A stretch of 64,000 bases of DNA from positions 5,868,655 to 5,932,654 of the forward strand of contig OX326961.1 of NCBI GenBank assembly GCA_946800325.1. Reading direction: 5' to 3'. The position numbers and the translations under genes were made by a program. Below the pieces are notes generated by a model. The model ran no database searches and was not told the DNA's origin. It worked only from the letters and a program-made list of their open reading frames with translations. Shown piece after piece: positions 48,110-60,030 of this stretch; the first letter of the stretch is position 1, and the number at the start of each line of letters is the position of its first letter. This DNA is from Luzula sylvatica. Taxonomy: Eukaryota; Streptophyta; Magnoliopsida; Poales; Juncaceae.

Positions 48110-48728
48110 TGTTGATATATGTCTATGTATGAAGAAATCTTATTATTTTGGTAAAAATAATTAATGTTTACATCTCTAACTTTCACAAAAAATAATTAAA
48201 CAGTAACTCACCAAGTTACTGTTTACCTTCGTAAAAAAAACTCTCTCTCTGTTTTGGTTACGAGTAAATTATTTTTAGTTTTTTTGGTTATAACTTATAT
48301 GCGATTATAGGCATATATAATTGTAATACAAGGCCGTGGTAATTTTTAGTCAAAACTAAGTTAATCTTAGTTCTGTTTTGATTATACTCGATTATAGGCT
48401 CATATATTTCTTCTTGAACTTTTATCTCTTTCCATCTTTCATTTTTCTCGTTCCGCTCCTAATCTTTTCATCTGAAACTAAATCATCCCTCAAATCATTC
48501 TTAGTTATTTTTCTCATTTTTGCGCCCGTAACCTCTTTCTATGTATTCTCTCGCCATTACACCCTCAACCCTACTATTGAAAGGGGTAGTTGTTGCAACA
48601 GATAGATTTATAGAGGACCGAGGCAAGATAGTTGCGATGTTTTCTCTCTCTTTTCTTTTTACTGGAATTGAAACAATGGAAATGGTTTCTTGGATGCGGA
48701 AACTGATAAATGAAGATAAGAAGAATCA
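48110..48728. other. Interval left of the LTR remnant
   Basis: A+T-rich. 48530-48728 would be the leader just inside the primer-binding site if the LTR call at 48739 is right. It shows no gag-like frame on the minus strand. Confidence 0.4.
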
Positions 48729-48939
48729 GATACCATAATGGAATTTAGAATGCAAAGAATAGAGAGAAGGTTAAATCATTTCTTTTATACATTGAATGAT
48801 TTTACAATGTGTATTGTGAAGTATTTATAACACATAAACTAGCTGTTACTTTACCTAACATTTACCTAACAATAACGGCTATATTCATTCTATTACAAAT
48901 ACTAATATTTCTATTCTATCATTGGCCCCTAACTAACCA
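48729..48939 (-). mobile_element. LTR and primer-binding-site remnant of an LTR retrotransposon
   Basis: On the minus strand, TGGTTAGTTAGGGGCC... (48939 leftward) runs through a TATAAATA box (near 48829) to AAATTCCA at 48739. Then come three bases and TGGTATC (48735-48729), the start of the initiator-methionine tRNA primer site used by most plant Copia elements. The following bases diverge from the usual AGAGC. The LTR would be about 200 bp (or 240 if it starts at TGTGG, 48978). No second LTR was found. Confidence 0.5.
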
Positions 48940-49266
48940 CTGGATATTCTTGATATTCGTTCCCTTTTATTTACCACATTTTCGCAAGTAGTGCATAACT
49001 CATGAGCTAAATCATAAAATAATCCAACCAAAATATTATAATAATATATCTTAATTATGCCCCCCCGCCAATTTGAGCCCAATTTTAACTGCCAAAAACT
49101 CATATAAAGGCCCGAAAGATTCGGCCGGTCGGGAATGACGAATCCGAAAGTACGGTTTCGGGAAGCCTATTCCCAATTTTCATCATCTCTGGATTCTATG
49201 AAAGTTCGGAAATCGGCGACACGACATATAAGCTCGTAAAAACCGGAACAAGTATTTCCTTATCGG

Positions 49267-51026
49267 CAGGGGCGGATCTTATAAAGGGCCGCGGGGGGCG
49301 ATCGCCCCCCCAAGAATTTTGAACATATAGTATATATTATTCATAGTTATGTATTTTGATATGTCAAAATAAAAAATCTATGTTAATTTTTTGCCCCAAA
49401 AAAATAATGAAATATATTGTGAATTGTGATTTAAGAAATACATAGTAAAATTTATAAATTGAAGTAATAAATAAAGTTTTTTGAATGAAGCTCTTATGTC
49501 AAGTCTTATATCTCTAAAAACAAATTATACATCGGATCCCATCAAACCCATGCATAAATGAAAATTAACTAGGAGATACTCGCACTATGCGGCGAACATG
49601 TAAATTGTGTTTTTTCATTGTAATATAAATTAGAGATTTGTATGATAATATTAATAATATCATGTTAAAATAAGGTTATTTGTCTATGATTATTCATATG
49701 TTTTACAATTATTTTGCATTATGATAACAAAAAATCTTATTTTTTAATCAAATAATAATACTTATATTAGTGTCATTGTAGAATAATATATGAGATATAA
49801 TACAATTTTACAAAAAAAACATAACAACAAATATTATATCATTGTTTGCAATATTCCGTACAATATTAAATATAAAAATAATGAATCTACAACATATGTA
49901 GTAACACGTTATTAATTATATAATAGTAATAATTTTGATTGATTCAAAATGCAATGGAAACTATAAAATAATACAAAACTTAATAGTGGATGTAATTTTA
50001 TAAATAGTATCAAAATTTAATTTATAATAAACATAAATACAAATTATTTTATATCATAACATTTTAAGTTTAAGAAGTTATTCAGATGGATAAACTATTT
50101 TATAATTCTATTATTTTTGAGAAAATTAATGTTAAATTTGTTTGTTTAAAAACAAAAATATAATCTACTTAGTATTATATGAGATTCTTGTAGTTATAAG
50201 TTAAAAAAAAATAATACTTCAAAATTATATTATGCAAATAAAATATTTAAAAATCTATTATGTAAATTTGTACTTTTTTTGCATATTTTCTTACATAATA
50301 TCTTTACAAATTGAAATTATGAAAAACGATATGTATGAACTATGTTAATATGGATGTCAAAACGAAGAGAAAATTAAAATGAATATACTTGATGAGTTTT
50401 TAAAATTAAATTTCTAAAAATGATACTAATATATGTTGTATCTTTTATAATATTACATATTCAATTATTAGTATTTCATATATAAACTTTTCATATTCCA
50501 TTGCATTCACATTTGATCATGTAATCTTATGTGAAATGTTAAACAATTGATTAGACTTGGTCTAATGTAAAGCTAACCAATAATAATAGTCCACATCATT
50601 AATGTAGGATGATGTGGTTTTCTAAGAATGTTTAAAACATAGTGTAAAATAATGACACATAAATGACTACTCAAAATGTGATCTTCAAAAAATCTAATAA
50701 AAATTTAGTGATTAAGATTAAATCACATCAATACATCTAATGGTTCAAATTAATACTTACACATAGTCATACAAAATGCATGTCTTTCATGATCAAATAT
50801 AATATTAATGTATATCATGAAGCCACATCACCCAATCTAATAGTTAATAATCATGCTTAGGATGATGATGTGGATTCATGACGAGGCTAAAAAATAAGTA
50901 GAAAATAAGGGAGTGGGTAAATATTGCTCATCTTTTTCGTGTTATGTGTTAGTTAACAATTGAATTAAAAAATATTTTGTGTTTATATTTCGCCCCCCCA
51001 AAAATATGGTTCAAGATCCGCCACTG
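49267..51026 (-). mobile_element. 1.76-kb non-autonomous hAT-like element, copy 2 (inverted)
   Basis: A near-identical reverse complement of 45512-47272, including both ends (CAGGGGCGGATCTTAT left, CAAGATCCGCCACTG right) and the internal Helitron 3' end at 49569-49572. The few differences include the block next to the outer end (G-run here versus AAAGGGCGCG in copy 1). Flanking 8-mers CTTATCGG and CACGCGTC do not match, so there is no target duplication. Confidence 0.9.
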
Positions 51027-51720
51027 CACGCGTCAGATAAAAGTATGCTCTGATCAGATCGGAAATGAAAGCTTGGTGGAGCCGGTGGAGCCGAGAAGAA
51101 GAAGAGCGTTGTTTGCGCTATCGAGAAACAAAAAGAGGACGCCAGAGTTGGTTCTTGTGAGTCGGAGGGGAATTGATAGAGGCGTCAAAATATCAGGATG
51201 AACAAAGGAGTTGATGGATAGGGTTGGAACATGTGAGTCGGAGGGGCGATACCCGATTCGACAGTTGTGCACAGATCTAGGCCCTAATTTGCGGACCCAC
51301 TATCATTCGATGGTTCTTCCTGATTTGGCTAACGACATGGATGATTCTTCTTGATGGAATCGTTCGTAGTTACTCTTTTTCTTGATGGAATCGGTTCAGG
51401 TAATTATATTCACAATTATATTTTTGCCGCTTCTTCTCTCCTCCGCAATTCACTGAAAAAGTCGAGTTACACACTCTGTTCTCTTACCTTGGTATAAAAT
51501 TTATCACCAAAAAAGATAAATTTATAATTTATATGATAGTTTTATTACCTTCGTCAAGTTCAGAGAACTGGGTGATTTGTTTAAAAAATTCTCTGAAAAT
51601 TGCAATTAAGGCACCCTCTATTTTAGTACTTAGTTGTTAAATTAGCAGGATTAATTTAATCAAGTCTCATATATAGTTGCTTTCAATTTCAGATTTAGGA
51701 TACAAATAATTTAAGCCAAA
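51027..51720. other. Interval before the kinesin fragment
   Basis: 51060-51300 is GC-richer, with AGTCGGAGGGG repeated (about 51161 and 51237), and GATGGAATCG occurs twice near 51350-51390. It could be a captured leader, but no protein was recognised. Confidence 0.4.
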
Positions 51721-51834
51721 ACATCATGAAGATAAGGTGCTCGATGAAATGGCTCAAGATCTATCTACATATTTCTTAGATTCTAATATACACAGAAAAG
51801 AGGAGAAATTTAGAGCCAACAAACTGTTGAAATT

Positions 51835-52665
51835 TGGGGGACTAAAGTTTGTTGATTTAACTGGATCTGCTAATATTGCTCATTCTGGTGCAAAAGATGT
51901 ACTAATAATAGCACTAATTAACTAATTAATTAAAAGGTAGTTTAAGAATTTTGTAGTTAAAAAATTATGAATGTATAATATCTGATATGTTAGGGGTAAA
52001 TCAAGAGGAGCAGGAGATATCAGAAGAAGTTTATTAACACTTGTTCGAGTTAATACTGCACTTACAGACACAGTGGCTATATTCCTTACAGGTTAATATT
52101 ATAATCATATAATCATATTTTATTAATATCATTTAATACAATTAATTTTATCTTTTTAAAAAGAAAATTGTATTAATTATGAAAACAAATAGATGAGATT
52201 ACTAAGGGGATCAGGGGGGGTAAAGCGAAAACATGCATAATTACAACTATTTCTCCATGTATTGATTCTCTTGAAGAAACATTTATAACTCTAGATTATG
52301 TTTCGAGAACTAGAAATATAAAGAGAAAATCAGAGGTTTTGTATTTGTTTTATTTAATTTTAATTTTTGTTCTTTGTTATTTTGGTTTCTTTTGTAGTGT
52401 TAATTTTTATGTTGATACAAAATTATTGTATTTTTAGGTTAATCAAAAGGTCTCTAAATCTGTGTTCTCAAAGATTTGCACCACGGAATTGTAAAGATGA
52501 AGAAAGGTCAACATATTGTTTTTTTATTTACTTATTTTATTTTGAAGTTTATTGAATAATTATATTTTAAATATGTTCTCAAAATTAGATGTGAAGGCAG
52601 AAAAAGAGAAGAATGAAATTTACATTGCTTTAAAAAGATCGATTCTAGAAGAAGAAGAGAAACAG
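51835..52665 (+). pseudogene. Kinesin-5 motor-domain fragment (five degenerate exons)
   Basis: Consecutive exon-like blocks follow the C-terminal half of a kinesin-5 (BimC/Eg5) motor. 51835-51899 reads LKFVDLTGSANIAHSGAKD (switch II, normally VDLAGSE). 51993-52090 reads RRSLLTLVRVNTAL (alpha-4, normally NKSLLTLGRVINAL). 52192-52334 reads MRLLRGSGG, then KAKTCIITTISPCIDSLEE and TLDYVSRTRNIK. 52438-52505 reads VNQKVSKSVFSK (neck linker region). 52588-52665 reads EKEKNEIYIALKR. Spacers are intron-like and A+T-rich, so introns were kept. Missing: P-loop, switch I, stalk and tail. The E of VDLAGSE is lost and frameshifts are present, so it is inactive. Family assignment rests on the neck and the EKNxIYI motif. 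Confidence 0.83.
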
Positions 52666-53039
52666 GTTTTAATTTCAATTCAAATATAATTATTTAATTA
52701 TTTTGGAATAATAATTCATAAATATTTCGAGTTATTGTTTCGAATATTTTTTTTCGAACTTGCCATGAATGAGAAAATCAAGTAGTGGGAGGAGTTCATG
52801 AAATTTAAGCAAAATAATTTTGCCGAAAAGGTGAAAGATGTGTTAATTTCAAAATTGAAATTATTTTCTACAATTTGATATGATTTTGTGACAAAATCAA
52901 AATTAATTTCTTTATTATTTTAGATAACTTGGGAAAAGGTAAATTATTTAAATGTTATAAAATTCTTGATTTTCATATGTTGAAAAGGAGTCGTTAATTC
53001 GAAAATATCTGAAATTATTCTCGACTGTTTTAATGATGT

Positions 53040-53290
53040 GAGAAACAATCCATCGACATAATTCTGAAATTCAAAGATAATCAAAACAAGGCTTCGAGTC
53101 TACTCGACAAATTTCAGGGAACATTTAAGGTTTTTTAGCTTGATTTATTTTTGAGTTATTGTTTATGTATATGTCTCATTTCATTTGATAGGAAGTCTCA
53201 TAATCATCAGGCAAAAGGTGCAGTTGATGATCAAATTGCTGGAATATTATCTAATTTAAATGCGACAAAAATAGATTTGTTAGTATTTTA
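53040..53290 (+). pseudogene. Possible further exon pieces downstream of the kinesin fragment
   Basis: The blocks NQNKASSLLDKFQGTFK (about 53088-53130) and AVDDQIAGILSNLNATK (about 53220-53275) read as helical, stalk-like peptides in the same orientation. They may be kinesin stalk exons, but I cannot confirm the match. Confidence 0.3.
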
Positions 53291-53590
53291 TCATGAATGC
53301 ACCTAAAACCACAGGAACTATTGAAAGGGGTACATGTGATATTTTCTATATTTTGTAGGGGTACCCTTGATATTTCTCATAGGGTATATACGTGAAATTA
53401 AGCCTAAATGAAAATACTTATAAAATTGGGTTAATTTTGTTAAATGTGCAGGTGTAAATATGAACAAAAATAATAAGAAGTTACCATTAGAAATATAATT
53501 TTATACAATTATTGGATAGCATGTGTAAAAGGTTTATCGTAAGAATAAATAACATGATTTTACAAAAATTGAAAATTATAATTCATATAT

Positions 53591-53618
53591 CCGCAGCGAA
53601 GCGCGGGCATTATCCTAG
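53591..53618 (+). mobile_element. Helitron 3' terminus (carrier of the kinesin capture)
   Basis: CCGC-AGCGAAGC-GCGG hairpin, GCATTATC, CTAG (53615-53618) and T. The hairpin equals that of the 28644 Helitron. The kinesin fragment lies 0.9 kb upstream in the same orientation. 5' end not identified. Confidence 0.74.
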
Positions 53619-53619
53619 T

Positions 53620-54170
53620 ATGATATTATTTTATAACATTATATTGGTTTATATTATATATTATATTGATTTATAATATATTATACTATATTATATTATT
53701 ATTTTGTATTATGTTGTTTTGTATTATATTACATTATATTATATTATATTACATTATATAATATAATAAAATATTATATTGTTGTACATTATATATTATA
53801 TTATTATATTATTTAATATTATATTGTTTTATATTATATTATATTATATTGTATTATTTTATATTTTACTGTTTTATATTATATTATTTTGTTTTATATT
53901 ATATTATATTTTGTTTTAAATTATATCATATTATATTATATTGCATATTATTATTATTATCATATTATATCATATTAAGTATTATATTATATTATTATTA
54001 TTATTATATTATGTTTATTATATTATATTCTACTTTACTATATATATAATATAATATTTATATTATATAATATTATACACATATAATACATATAATTATA
54101 TTGTTTTATTATTTTATAATATAATTATGTCATTACTAATACATATAATATGAATAAAATATTATTATCA
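53620..54170. repeat. ATATT low-complexity tract
   Basis: Almost pure A+T made of imperfect TATTATATTATATTG-like repeats. It starts at the Helitron 3' end. No coding content. Confidence 0.88.
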
Positions 54171-55330
54171 TGAAACACATGGATTAGCTCTCTCCTTGTA
54201 TTTTGGAATAACAATTTTTCTTTTTGTATTTCACTATCCATGAATTTGAAGGGTGAAATGCAATACACCTAAATATCAAACAATGGATTTTGCACTATTC
54301 ATGGATTTGAAAATACATATCCATCAAAATCCCTCAAATCAAACATGCCCTGTTTGAAATTTGAATCTACAACTTTTTGAGTAATATCATAGGGAAAAAG
54401 AAGAGATATTCGTTAATGACACTATGTTATGTTGAGAGTTATGGTTTATTATTAATGAATCATGCACATATACGGATAATGCGCATACATGTGATGGTGA
54501 CAAAATGTTCTCCATTAAAGATTAACATGGAGACCTTCATTTCAAGATAGACATATTACTTTTCATAAAAATTAAGTTACAACGTCATTCAAAATATTTA
54601 TTTATTTTCTCAAAATCTAGACCTTCATTTCAAGATAGAACAATGTTGCAAAAATTCACGACTTCCGTAAATATTATAACATTTTTTCTTCAAACTTTTA
54701 ATTTAAAAAGAATAAATATCTTAAAACAAATTGACTGTTCGTCATAGGGCATTATTTAAGAAATCCAAACATGTATGGAGACCGTTGGAGTTTGCACACG
54801 ATTCGATTTGGAATGGAAACATTGTTAGTTCGATACTGAATTTGAAGGCTATTTCGAGATTTTTTTTTATTGTTCTTCTGATTCGGATTGTTCTTCGTCT
54901 TCGAAAATGATTGATACGAGGACTAACGGAAACATTGTCATTTCCTAAATTCTTCGGATCCAATTAGCCACTCTATCATGTTTTGTAGGGTCAACAAACA
55001 GAAAAGAATGAGATATATGCTATGTTATATGATACCTTTTCTTCCATGTGAAGATACTCAATCAACTTCTTTCCACGTGTCTCTCAAAATGCATCAAATC
55101 GACATTTCATCGAGAGGATTGCCATATTATTTCCAGACTGAAGTTAGAAGTTACGATAAGACAAATGAATGAATTGATAAATTCAAAAATTTGGTGAAAA
55201 AGTATTAAAACAATGATGATTTGAAGGTTTGAATTTTAATATACGAGGTCAGTTACAAAACCACCAGCCATTTATTCCATGATTATCCGTAGTTGTTTGT
55301 ACCATGTTTTGTGTCATTGATTTTGTTATG
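54171..55330. other. Interval downstream of the F-box-like fragment
   Basis: 54190-54360 ends in TCAAATCAAACATGCCCTG and resembles 11040-11225 (TCAAATCAAACACGCCC), perhaps a short PIF/Harbinger- or hAT-type MITE. 54740-55150 may hold further decayed minus-strand exon sequence of the F-box-like gene, without a convincing frame. Confidence 0.4.
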
Positions 55331-55830
55331 TATCGTCTTGTTGGGGGATCACCTAACTCTACATACTCAAACATCACTAATTTTGGCGCATTAATTTCAA
55401 TACTTGCAAAATTTGTTCAGATATCCACTTCCTTTATATTCGGTCCATTAATAATTATCAAATCTCTGGACTCAAACAAACACAAATTCTCCAAATTGGG
55501 AGAACTCGACACCAATTTCTCAAAATCCTTCGTCGAAATGGCAACACAAGTCAACTTAAGAGTAGGGTTTATGAAGCTTAAACCCTTCGAATCCTCGAGG
55601 CAATTCGGGCAAACAGAAAGATCACTGAATTTTATTCAGATTATGGCAAGATAATAAACTCAAAAGGCAAATTATTATACCTCATAAAGAGATCGAGATC
55701 CTTATTTCCATTTCTCGATAAATCTAACAACCACCTCTCGAGATCGTCAGAACAATTCTTTTTCAAACTAACTTCGAACTTATTAATTGGACCTTCTTTT
55801 CCTAGATATTTTCAGGAATTCGAAAATATA
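55331..55830 (-). pseudogene. F-box/LRR-type protein fragment
   Basis: The first minus-strand block, 55820-55683, reads YLGKEGPINKFEVSLKKNCS and ERWLLDLSRNGNKDLDLFMR. This is the region of plant F-box/FBD/LRR proteins where K-F-x-L/V and W-I/L precede the first leucine-rich repeats. The second block, 55643-55331, reads LSDLSVCPNCLED, then KDFEKLVSSSPNLENLCLF and EINAPKLVMFEYVELGDPP. It has regular L-x-x-L and P-x-L spacing typical of LRRs (CPLLEDL, APKLKSF). A stop interrupts after NIKEVDI, and one frameshift separates the blocks. No F-box motif was found upstream. Such proteins are substrate adaptors of SCF ubiquitin ligases; this copy is dead. Confidence 0.68.
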
Positions 55831-57059
55831 ATTTTCAACCTGCAAAAAAAGTAACAAATTAAGATCATGTTAAATTTACGATAGGTTGGTAACTTTCTAC
55901 AATCACAAAATATAAACCAAGAAAATTTAAACAGTAGTGAGGATAATTTCTCAAAATAAAATAATATTTGAACATTTAGAATCGCAGAAGTTGTTAGCGG
56001 AAAAATAAGTCCAGAATCGCAAATAATGTTGGCGACTTTTATGTTTCTGGAAAATTAAATTATATCAGTATTCCATATATGCACAACTACTCGCTGATTA
56101 ATTCTGGAGTCGCCAAAGTTTTTAGCGGGAACATTACTGTAGAACCGCAAACATGGTTAGCTTTTTTATTTTTCTATTTTGGAAAATTAAATTATCTCAC
56201 TGCTCCATATTATTATTAAGCCAAATATGGAACATCATTAATCGACCTATTAATTATGTTAAAGTTGATTTTTCACTTAATTAATTTGGTCACAAATCTT
56301 CAGTAGAAAATATTAACTTAAGATTGTGAAATAAAGAAAGAAAGAAATATAACTTGTTAGAAAAATACTGACTTGTAGATTGTAGATTGAAAGAGTAATG
56401 AACTTGATTGATGACCGAACCAAAGAAAATATACAGGAAGGGACTATAGTCAAGCGGAACTGAAATCCCAGTTTACAAAATTCGAAATTTAAAATGAAAT
56501 ATGGGATTTCAAATAATGTAATCAGAATTTGACATATTGGTTTGGTTTTGTAAGGTTGTACAATTCTGAAGTTCAAATGTCGATTTTTTACGTATTTTAG
56601 GAGCATGCATTCATTCGGTTTGTTTCGGTTCAAACCGAATTGAATAAGATCAAATTGATTTAAATCGAACTAAACAAAATTTAAAATGGATCGGATTGAA
56701 AATTTACTAAATAAGAAAAAGAAAAATTACAATCGAAAAATAATCTTTTGGGGTAATTTCACATATGTCTCTTCGAAAACTTCTAATATCAAATTTGACC
56801 CTCCAAAAACATTGACATCAAATTTCTCCACCCAAATTTTAGTTTCTATCAAAATTATCTAAACCTATTTTTTCTGTTAAATTTAACTTAAAACTTGTAA
56901 AATGACGAGTTTGCCCTCTCAGCCCTCTTTCTCCCACACGATAATGGTGAGTCTCTCTAGCTCCGACTCTGAGCTCCATTCTAATGGTGGTAATGGTGAG
57001 TCTCTCTACCGACTCTGAGCTAGCTCCGAATCTCCATTGCTTTAAGAATCTCACTCTAG
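55831..57059. other. Unassigned interval
   Basis: Contains AGAATCGCA and GCGGAAA motifs repeated around 55980-56150. 56610-56700 carries the TTCGGTT/AACCGAA dispersed motif also seen at 40620-40680 and 58430-58560. 56750-56880 is the low-copy repeat listed at 3035. 56940-57060 has a short duplication of TGGTGAGTCTCTCT with CGACTCTGAGCT. Confidence 0.45.
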
Positions 57060-57084
57060 CTCCGCATCTCCAAAGGCGACGCTC

Positions 57085-57395
57085 CATTGCATCACGTGTA
57101 CCTCGAATACCCTCTGCCCACACTAGCGGCGGACTGGGAGCATGTGATACTGGGGCGACATCTCTCTTCATTAGACATTTCAGGAAAGAAATTATCAAAG
57201 GTACTCACTTTCTTCCTGAATTTGATCTTTTTTGTGGTTAATTGGATTAATTATGATTGATTGGGGATTAAATTAATTATGGGGAACCATTGTTAGTTAT
57301 GATTGGATTAGGATCAAATATGGGGCCTATAATGTTTAATTCGGCTTAATTGAGAACTTGCTAAGGTCAATTGGATTGTCCAAGATTAAATGGGG
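57085..57395 (+). repeat. Duplicated exon-bearing segment, copy 1
   Basis: Nearly identical to 59000-59312 in the same orientation. It starts at GCATCACGTGTACC and includes an open frame with TSGGLGACDTGATSLFIRHF that ends at the donor AAAG-GTACTC (57200), then an A+T-rich, intron-like tail through CCAAGATTAAATGG. The protein family is not recognised. Confidence 0.85.
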
Positions 57396-58999
57396 ATAAA
57401 TTATGACAAAAGTAAGGAACATTTCAAATATGAATCGAGGTGAGTAGTGATTTTATTAGTACCAATTGGTTAATTTAGGGATCATTTTCAGATAAATTTT
57501 CGTGACAAAATACAGTCCAATATTAGAGTTGGAATGATTTAAAAGTATTATTATAATCAATTATGATAATGAAACCTTCTTCTTTCTTTAACATGTGAAG
57601 TGTAAATATTCTTGTTAATATTTTATTAACTTTGATTATGATTTTTTCTGTAGATATACAAGCGGACATATAGATATAATACGTCTGAAAGCAATAGATG
57701 TTCAGATTGCAATTAGATTTTAAGTTTTATTAATATTTCATTGTTTTTAGTAGTTCTTTTGTTTTGTTAAGTTCGTACAAAGAGATATTCAATCTTGTAA
57801 ATTATTGTGCGAAGATTGTTCGAGAAAATATGTTGTAATTGATCAATAATGATACTTTTAAATAATCTAATACAATCCTAATTTTAATTTTAATCATTTT
57901 TATATTGATATTGAAACAACAAATCAAAATAAAATACTTATTATTTGATCTCAAAACAAATATAACATAAAAATAATACATCATACTAAACTAAAATTAC
58001 ATAATTGTACAACATAATTCTATTAAAACCACACATATTGCATGACTTAAATATTATCGTGCGTAGTGATTTTAAGTAGAAGTTCCGTCTTTTTTTCCCC
58101 TCACACCCTATACTCCAAGAATGACAATATATTAAACTAAACAATATACATTGAATAATTTCAAAATTGACTTACAAATACAATATATTAGACTATAAGA
58201 AAACTAAAATATGTTGAATGATTTCAAAAAATATAAATAAATATAAATAATCTTTATTATATTAAGAAATAATCTTAAACTAAAAATAATCTTTTTAGCC
58301 ATATTCATATTTTATTTATCAAAAAATATAAATAAATCTTACAAAGTATAACTATATTATTTTATAAGATTGTAAACAATTTTAATATTTTAACTTTTTT
58401 ATATTAAGAAATATGAAAAATAGGATTTTTTCGGTTCGTTTTAATCAGTTTTCGAAATATTAAAACTGAACCGAATCTACTAAAACGAACAATAATAGTT
58501 TTCGAACGAATCGAATGAAATAAATCGAAAAACTGAACTGATTAAATTGTCTAGTTAATTTGTTTTGTTCATGGTTGTTATTATTCATCGGGTAGACAAG
58601 CTAACTTGTCCTTAAATACAAAAATAAAAAATAAAAAATAATAAAAATATTCTAACTAAATTTTTGTTAAATAAATCATAGAATAAGCCCAAATCGTCCT
58701 TTGGACTATCAATATTTTTCCAACTCTCCGGAGCCCATTTCGAATGAAAACAGAGTATTAACTATATTTTGGATTAAATTCTGGGACCTATAATTTATAT
58801 CATAGGAAAAAAAACATGGGATATTGAACTAAATTCCTAACAATATATGTTTTTTTAACTTGACATGATAATTTAATACAATATATTTCTCAAGAATTTA
58901 TAATTATTAAAACCATGCACTAAATGATATTGTCAGTTCATAATCAGATAAAGACAAATGATTGATTTGATAAGATTGCTCAGCAATTTATATTGATAA
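57396..58999. other. A+T-rich spacer between the duplicated segments
   Basis: No gene recognised. Contains the TTCGGTT/AACCGAA motif cluster (58430-58560) and general A+T-rich DNA. Confidence 0.45.
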
Positions 59000-59312
59000 C
59001 ATTGCATCACGTGTACCTTGAATACCCTCTCCTCTGCCCACACTAGCGGCGGACTGGGAGCATGTGATACTGGGGCGACATCTCTCTTCATTAGACATTT
59101 CAAGAAAGAAATTATCAAAGGTACTCACTTTCTTCCTGAATTTGATCTTTTTTGTGGTTAATTGGATTAATTATGATTGATTGGGGATTAAATTAATTAT
59201 GGGGACCATTGTTAGTTATGATTGGATTAGGATCAAATATGGGCCTATAATGTTTAATTCGGCTTAATTGAGAACTTGCTAAGGTCGATTGGATTGTCCA
59301 AGATTAAATGGT
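59000..59312 (+). repeat. Duplicated exon-bearing segment, copy 2
   Basis: Matches 57085-57395 with few substitutions and a 5-bp CCTCT insertion near 59030. Similarity stops at AAATGG (59312), where an A+T simple-repeat tract begins. Confidence 0.85.
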
Positions 59313-60030
59313 CTTGTATAATATTTTGTTATAATATTTTGTTATGCCTTGTATAATAATAATAATAATAATATATAATTAGTATATATTTTGTTATAAT
59401 ATGGGCCTATAATGTGTTAACTATTCTTTGATTATAATATTTTGTTATGCCTTGTATAATAATAATAATAATAATATATAATTAGTATATATTTTTATAA
59501 TAATATATATAATATTATATTTGTTATAATATATATTATTATATGAATGTAATAATTATAATATAATTATTTTAGTATTATAATAAAATTACTACATAAT
59601 AATATTATTTTAGTATTATTATTTTAGTTAATAATATATAATTTCATATTAATAATATGGATTTATATATTATAATATAATAAATATATATTATTATAAG
59701 TTTTTGTAATTTTATATTAATATATGGATATATTATTATAATATAATTATTTTATCATTATAATATAAATATTTTATAATATTATAATAATAAACAATAT
59801 TATATTAATTATTTACTTATTAAAATAATATTACTATATATTATTAAAATAATTATTAATGTAATTATTTCTCATAATAATCAATTATTAAATATTATTA
59901 TTAATATATAATTTTATATTAGTAATATGGATATATTATAATATAATTATTTTTTTCATTATAATATAATGATTATAATAATATATAATTAACTTGAATA
60001 TAATGATTATAATAATATACATATTAATTT
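59313..60030. repeat. AT-only low-complexity tract
   Basis: Nearly pure A+T, made of AATAATAAT and TATAATATA repeats. A block of about 95 bp (ATATTTTGTTATGCCTTGTA ... AATAATAATAATAATATAT) is duplicated at 59335 and 59430. The left LTR edge of the Copia element abuts it. Confidence 0.88.

Noticed and set aside
45512..51026. One large composite element bounded by the two hAT-like copies
   Set aside because: Copy 1 has its own perfect 8-bp target duplication and the outer flanks of the pair (TACGTGGT and CACGCGTC) do not match, so a single composite transposition is not supported.
58040..58090. Possible further Helitron end (CGTGCGTAGTG..AAGTAG)
   Set aside because: No stable hairpin and no CTRR followed by T at the right distance.
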